Below are positions 24,343 through 27,607 of a stretch of 27,607 nucleotides of DNA, piece by piece. Origin of the DNA: Candidatus Gastranaerophilales bacterium (GTDB lineage Bacteria; Cyanobacteriota; Vampirovibrionia; Gastranaerophilales; Gastranaerophilaceae). The stretch covers positions 1 to 27,607 of the forward strand of contig UNSJ01000028.1 in NCBI GenBank assembly GCA_900548405.1. The letters run 5' to 3'. The notes under the pieces were generated by a model. It ran no database searches, had not been told where the DNA came from, and was given only the letters and a program-made list of their open reading frames with translations. Every line of letters starts with the position of its first letter. Position 1 is the first letter of the stretch. A program made the translations under genes and the position numbers.

Positions 24343-24371
24343 TTTCATTTTATATTTTTCCATGATATAAT
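24343..24371 (+). promoter_or_regulatory. Leaderless-type promoter of der
   Basis: A perfect TATAAT (24366-24371) ends six bases before the ATG at 24378; the -35 (TTTCAT, 24343-24348) is weak. No Shine-Dalgarno. Confidence 0.5.
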
Positions 24372-24377
24372 AGCCTT

Positions 24378-25709
24378 ATGAGAAAACCGATTGTAGCAAT
24401 AGTAGGACGCCCGAATGTAGGCAAATCAACCTTTGTAAACCGTTTGATAGGTACAAGAAATTCTATCGTTGACGATTTACCAGGGGTTACACGTGACAGA
24501 ATTTATTTTGATGTTGAATGGCAGAATAAATTATTTACCATCATCGACACAGGCGGAATAATTCCGGGTGATGAAGATGAAATTATGCTGTCTATCTTTG
24601 ATCAGGCAAAAATTGCCTGCGAAGAAGCCGATAAAATTATCTTTATTGTTGACGGTAAAGAGGGAGTTAACCCCGTTGATTACGATATTGCAAATATCTT
24701 AAGACAATCGGGAAAACCAATTTTCCTTGCGGTAAACAAATCTGACAATCCTGAATCTTTAATGATGGTGAACGATTTTTATTCGCTTGCAATAGGTGAT
24801 CCTGTTGGAATTTCCGCACTTCACGGTTCAGGCGGCGTAGGCGACCTTTTGGATTTGGTTACTGAAGACTTTTCACGAGATATTGAACAGCAAGAAGATA
24901 ACACAATTAAGATTGCAATTGTCGGAAGACCTAATGCCGGAAAGTCTTCTATTGTTAACGCGCTTTTGAACGAAAACAGAGTAATTGTCTCTGATGTTTC
25001 AGGCACAACCCGCGACAGCATTGACAGTTCTATAACTTACAAAGACAGAGAATTTATTATTGTTGATACAGCAGGCATCAGAAAAAAATCAAGGGTAGAC
25101 TGGGGTGTTGAAAAATTTGCTGTTGACAGAGCAATCCGTTCAATCAGAGATTGCGATGTTGCGCTTCTTGTAATCGATGCTACTGAAGGAATTTCCGATC
25201 AGGATAAAAAAATTGCTTCAATTATTACAGAAGCAGGAAAAGGTTTGATTATTGCAATAAATAAATGGGATTTAATCGAAGACAAACAGTCAAATACCAT
25301 TAATCAATACAACAAAAAGCTTGCTAATGATATTCCGTTTTTGGAATACGCACCGAAAATATATATTTCTGCCGTGACTAAACAGAGATTAAACCAAATA
25401 TTTGTTGAAGCGGAAGAAGTTTACGCAGAATGCACAAAACGTATTTCCACAGGTCTGCTTAACAAGGTTATCAAAGAGGCTTATATGCTCAATCCTCCGG
25501 CATCATCAAAAGGCAAACGTTTAAAGATTATGTACGTTACTCAAACAGGCGTTCAGCCTCCGCATATTGTTCTTTTTGCAAACAATTCTGATTTGCTCAA
25601 AGACCATTACAAACGTTATATTGAAAATAAATTGCGCGAAGCTTTCGGATTTTTTGGAACGCCTATTAAGATTTCCGTAAGAGAACGTTCTGAAAAAGGT
25701 AAAAAATAA
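24378..25709 (+). CDS. der: Ribosome-assembly GTPase Der (EngA)
   Basis: The 443-residue protein has two consecutive G domains, the mark of Der, and a C-terminal KH-like domain. G1 motifs are GRPNVGKS (10-17) and GRPNAGKS (183-190). G3 motifs are DTGG (first) and DTAGI (second). G4 motifs are NKSD (120-123) and NKWD. The KH-like part from about residue 350 ends with KISVRERSEKGKK. It functions in 50S subunit maturation. It is preceded by the recJ terminator and starts without a Shine-Dalgarno. It ends at a strong terminator shared with the convergent gene. Confidence 0.97.
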   Translation: MRKPIVAIVGRPNVGKSTFVNRLIGTRNSIVDDLPGVTRDRIYFDVEWQNKLFTIIDTGGIIPGDEDEIMLSIFDQAKIACEEADKIIFIVDGKEGVNPVDYDIANILRQSGKPIFLAVNKSDNPESLMMVNDFYSLAIGDPVGISALHGSGGVGDLLDLVTEDFSRDIEQQEDNTIKIAIVGRPNAGKSSIVNALLNENRVIVSDVSGTTRDSIDSSITYKDREFIIVDTAGIRKKSRVDWGVEKFAVDRAIRSIRDCDVALLVIDATEGISDQDKKIASIITEAGKGLIIAINKWDLIEDKQSNTINQYNKKLANDIPFLEYAPKIYISAVTKQRLNQIFVEAEEVYAECTKRISTGLLNKVIKEAYMLNPPASSKGKRLKIMYVTQTGVQPPHIVLFANNSDLLKDHYKRYIENKLREAFGFFGTPIKISVRERSEKGKK

Positions 25710-25711
25710 TA

Positions 25712-25739
25712 AAAAAGAGAGGTTAATTCCTCTCTTTTT
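25712..25739. terminator. Bidirectional terminator between der and the 119-residue gene
   Basis: AAAAAGAGAGG, loop TTAATT and CCTCTCTTTTT (25712-25739) form a perfect 11-bp stem. It has A and T runs on both sides and so can serve both convergent genes. Confidence 0.9.
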
Positions 25740-25779
25740 ATTTCTTCTTTCAGAACTCTTTCATCTTTCTTTGTTAAAC

Positions 25780-26139
25780 TTAAACAAATGCTTCCGAAAC
25801 AAAATTGAACATATCATCAAACATTGTTTGCAGCGGCAGTGTAACATCAATCATTGTTTCTTGCTGAACTTTAGCCATTTCAGCTTCTAATGATTTCGGA
25901 GGTTTAACCGCAACTGTTTCAAATTTGCCTTCTTCAAGCTGTTGTAACAAATCTCTCGAAAAATCCTTAGTGTTTTTTAACGATGACAAAATAGCACTAT
26001 CAATCCTGAATAAATCTGCTGATGACAATTCACTGCTCAGCATTCGCTCCATTGCATCAATGTCAGTTATGTCACGCATAATGCCATTGGCAATTGTGTT
26101 ACAGTCCATGACCATAACTTGTTCAGTTTTTGAATTCAT
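25780..26139 (-). CDS. Unknown 119-residue helical protein
   Basis: The product reads as almost all alpha helix with acidic character (ITDIDAMERMLSSELSSADL about residues 24-43; FSRDLLQQLEEGKFETVAVK about 60-79). No signal peptide, no membrane segment, and only one Cys. GGAGG lies about 12 bases before the ATG, a long but usable spacing. It is convergent with der and lies downstream of, and in the same direction as, the YeiH-like gene, with about 100 bases between them. I do not recognise it. Confidence 0.65.
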   Translation of the reverse strand: MNSKTEQVMVMDCNTIANGIMRDITDIDAMERMLSSELSSADLFRIDSAILSSLKNTKDFSRDLLQQLEEGKFETVAVKPPKSLEAEMAKVQQETMIDVTLPLQTMFDDMFNFVSEAFV

Positions 26140-26236
26140 TTAAAAATTTACCTCCAATTAACTATTTGTTCGTAAATTTAATCACGGTTATATTTTTCAA
26201 AAACTTTAACAAAAAGAATGATTTGTTACATTATAT

Positions 26237-27232
26237 TTACAAAAGATACAAAGCCTTGTTAACAAGCATTCCGCCGCCCACAAGCCAGGTAAACATCAAA
26301 CCTGCCAATAAAATCGGCTTTAATCCAAGTCCTTTTATCTTTTCAAAATTGGTTTCCACTCCAAGCGCAAACATTGCCATAGTAAGCAAAAATACGTCAA
26401 ATTCAATTAAAAATGATTTTACGGGCAAAGGAACTATATTAAGTGAATTCAATCCGCAAACCGCAACGAAAAGAATTGCAAACAAAGGCATAGGAATCTT
26501 TTCGCACTTGGTGCCTGATTTTTTGGACAAATACATACCAAGTAAAAACAAATACGGAACCAGCATCATAACCCTTGTTAGTTTTACAATAACGGCTGTA
26601 TCCATTGTAACAGGTGAAACAGCACTTCCAGCAGCAACAACCTGCGCAACTTCATGAATTGTAGAACCTATATATATTCCGAAAAATTCAGGGTTTAAAA
26701 GTCCGAGTTTAAACAAAAACGGATATAAAAACATTGAAATTGTTCCAAATAAGACTACTGTCGCAACCGCTAACGAAACCTTATGCGACTTTGCTTTCAA
26801 TACTGCATCTGTTCCCAAAACAGCAGCAGCACCGCAGACAGATGAACCGATTGCTGTAAGCATACATAAATCTTTATCCAGCTTAAATACTCTTGTTCCA
26901 AGATAATACCCGAACAGATAAGTTGTTGTAAGCATTATTATATCAGCAAATAATCCGTCTAAACCCACTGCAAAAATCTGCTGAAACGTTATTCTGAACC
27001 CGTATAAAATAATTGCAAATCTCAATATCTTTTTTGAAGAAAACGCAATACCGTTACGAAAACTTTCAGGAATAAATTTGTTTAAAATATTTCCTATAAG
27101 CATGCCAACAATTATTGCCAAAGTAAGTGAATTTAAATTTACCGATGTGCAAAAATCACATTTACAGGTGTAATAACATGCCAATGCGAAAAGGGCGCAA
27201 AATATAATTCCATTCAATATTTTCTTTATCAT
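26237..27232 (-). CDS. YeiH-family (UPF0324) membrane transporter
   Basis: The 331-residue protein has about ten hydrophobic segments. It also has the family pattern AIIVGMLIGN, FSSKKILRFAIILYGFRIT, SSVCGAAAVLGT and IHEVAQVVAAG. The E. coli member YeiH is called a putative sulfate exporter, mainly from its control by CysB-like regulators; the substrate has little direct proof and cannot be told here. GGAG lies just before the ATG. Upstream (27279-27302) is an 11-bp hairpin on the minus strand, followed by a T-rich stretch, which could act as an attenuator. Confidence 0.9.
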   Translation of the reverse strand: MIKKILNGIIFCALFALACYYTCKCDFCTSVNLNSLTLAIIVGMLIGNILNKFIPESFRNGIAFSSKKILRFAIILYGFRITFQQIFAVGLDGLFADIIMLTTTYLFGYYLGTRVFKLDKDLCMLTAIGSSVCGAAAVLGTDAVLKAKSHKVSLAVATVVLFGTISMFLYPFLFKLGLLNPEFFGIYIGSTIHEVAQVVAAGSAVSPVTMDTAVIVKLTRVMMLVPYLFLLGMYLSKKSGTKCEKIPMPLFAILFVAVCGLNSLNIVPLPVKSFLIEFDVFLLTMAMFALGVETNFEKIKGLGLKPILLAGLMFTWLVGGGMLVNKALYLL

Positions 27233-27278
27233 TTTTTCTCCAACTATCGTATATTGTAAAATGTTGTAGCGAAAAAGA

Positions 27279-27302
27279 AAGTCTCGTCATTTGACAAGAC
27301 TT
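27279..27302 (-). other. Strong hairpin upstream of the YeiH-like gene
   Basis: AAGTCTCGTCA (27279-27289) and TGACAAGACTT (27292-27302) pair over 11 bp with one G-T wobble and a two-base spacer. On the minus strand it is followed by TTCTTTTTC, as in a terminator or attenuator. No leftward gene is seen between it and the right edge. Confidence 0.6.
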
Positions 27303-27405
27303 ATAAATATACATTTACCCCACCTATTTTATAACACAAAAGAAAACATTTGTCAACACATATATTTATTATGTTATTTTTAATTCATAATGCTAACAGA
27401 ACACA

Positions 27406-27572
27406 TTGTAGAAAAAATTGTAGAAAATGGTAGAAAACTCATGAGTTTTCTACAAATATTTGTATAATAAATAGTTTTCTACAAAACCGTTGATTTTATT
27501 GAATACTTTTCTACAAAATTTTCTACATAAGAAATCATAATCATAATCATAGTTTCAGATAGTTTTCTACAA
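27406..27572. repeat. Cluster of eight TTTTCTACAA-type decamers
   Basis: Three copies read TTGTAGAAAA or close (27406, 27418, 27428) and five read TTTTCTACAA or TTTTCTACAT (27446, 27475, 27507, 27519, 27563). Copies three and four make a perfect 24-bp palindrome at 27430-27453. The motif differs by one base from the cyanobacterial DnaA box TTTTCCACA, as I recall it. Confidence 0.75.
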
Positions 27573-27607
27573 ATAATGCGAGCTTATTATTATTATTAAA
27601 TATATTA

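Larger units (their letters stand above)
27233..27607. promoter_or_regulatory. Right-edge non-coding region with decamer cluster
   Basis: No ORF is convincing in these 375 bases. From left to right: the leader of the YeiH-like gene, the hairpin at 27279-27302, an AT-rich stretch (27303-27400), eight TTTTCTACAA/TTGTAGAAAA decamers (27406-27572), an ATAATC triplet repeat (about 27533-27550) and a TTATTATTATTATTAAA run at the edge. Confidence 0.7.

Noticed and set aside
26130..26657. 175-codon plus-strand ORF
   Set aside because: It is antisense to the clear YeiH-like transporter gene; its composition is that of a shadow frame.

Overview
The window is a 27.6 kb, AT-rich, densely packed chromosomal segment of a Gram-negative-type bacterium. 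It carries a TolC-family outer-membrane protein, several signal-peptide proteins and a type-IV-pilin-like surface protein. The mix of core genes with EF-hand, TPR and prepilin/S74 surface proteins, plus a RecJ of Bacillus-like length, looks to me like a gut Gastranaerophilales/'Melainabacteria' (class Vampirovibrionia, Cyanobacteriota). That assignment comes from recognition, not from a search. I see no rRNA, tRNA, IS element or CRISPR array.

Layout: (1) 1-184: the 5' end of a leftward gene with a C/G homopolymer in its leader. (2) 184-2973: MATE transporter and enolase. (3) 2974-6046: a leftward surface block with a prepilin/YadA-head/S74-chaperone protein, whose leader holds a G10 tract, and an EF-hand protein. 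(4) 6229-6785: two tiny acidic proteins. (5) 6789-9750: TolC-like protein, a small Cys-rich protein, and a two-gene exported operon with a degenerate M48 peptidase. (6) 9737-13097: EngB, two XRE-type regulators, and a large exported TPR protein with an 85-aa partner. (7) 13228-18003: Xer recombinase, TrmB-type regulator, thymidine kinase, an operon of a 53-aa ORF, a 170-aa protein and PrmC, and a membrane/coiled-coil protein. (8) 18158-20561: BioD-like protein, second Xer recombinase, three perfect 64-bp tandem repeats and an exported NTF2-like protein. (9) 20597-25709: AroC, a micropeptide/structured RNA locus, RecJ and Der. (10) 25780-27607: unknown 119-aa protein, YeiH-like transporter, and a right-edge non-coding region with eight copies of a TTTTCTACAA-type decamer.

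The most striking observation is the pair of poly-G tracts (9 and 10 G) in the leaders of two leftward genes, each lying between a promoter/Shine-Dalgarno-supported ATG and the coding frame. In the S74 gene the observed length puts the well-supported ATG out of frame with the 700-residue body, which suggests a phase-variable, pilin-anchored surface protein. Other points of interest are the decamer cluster (possible origin or operator array), the micropeptide locus, a group of genes whose -10 box ends 6-7 nt before the ATG with no Shine-Dalgarno (probable leaderless mRNAs), and back-to-back overlapping promoters upstream of the 64-bp repeats.
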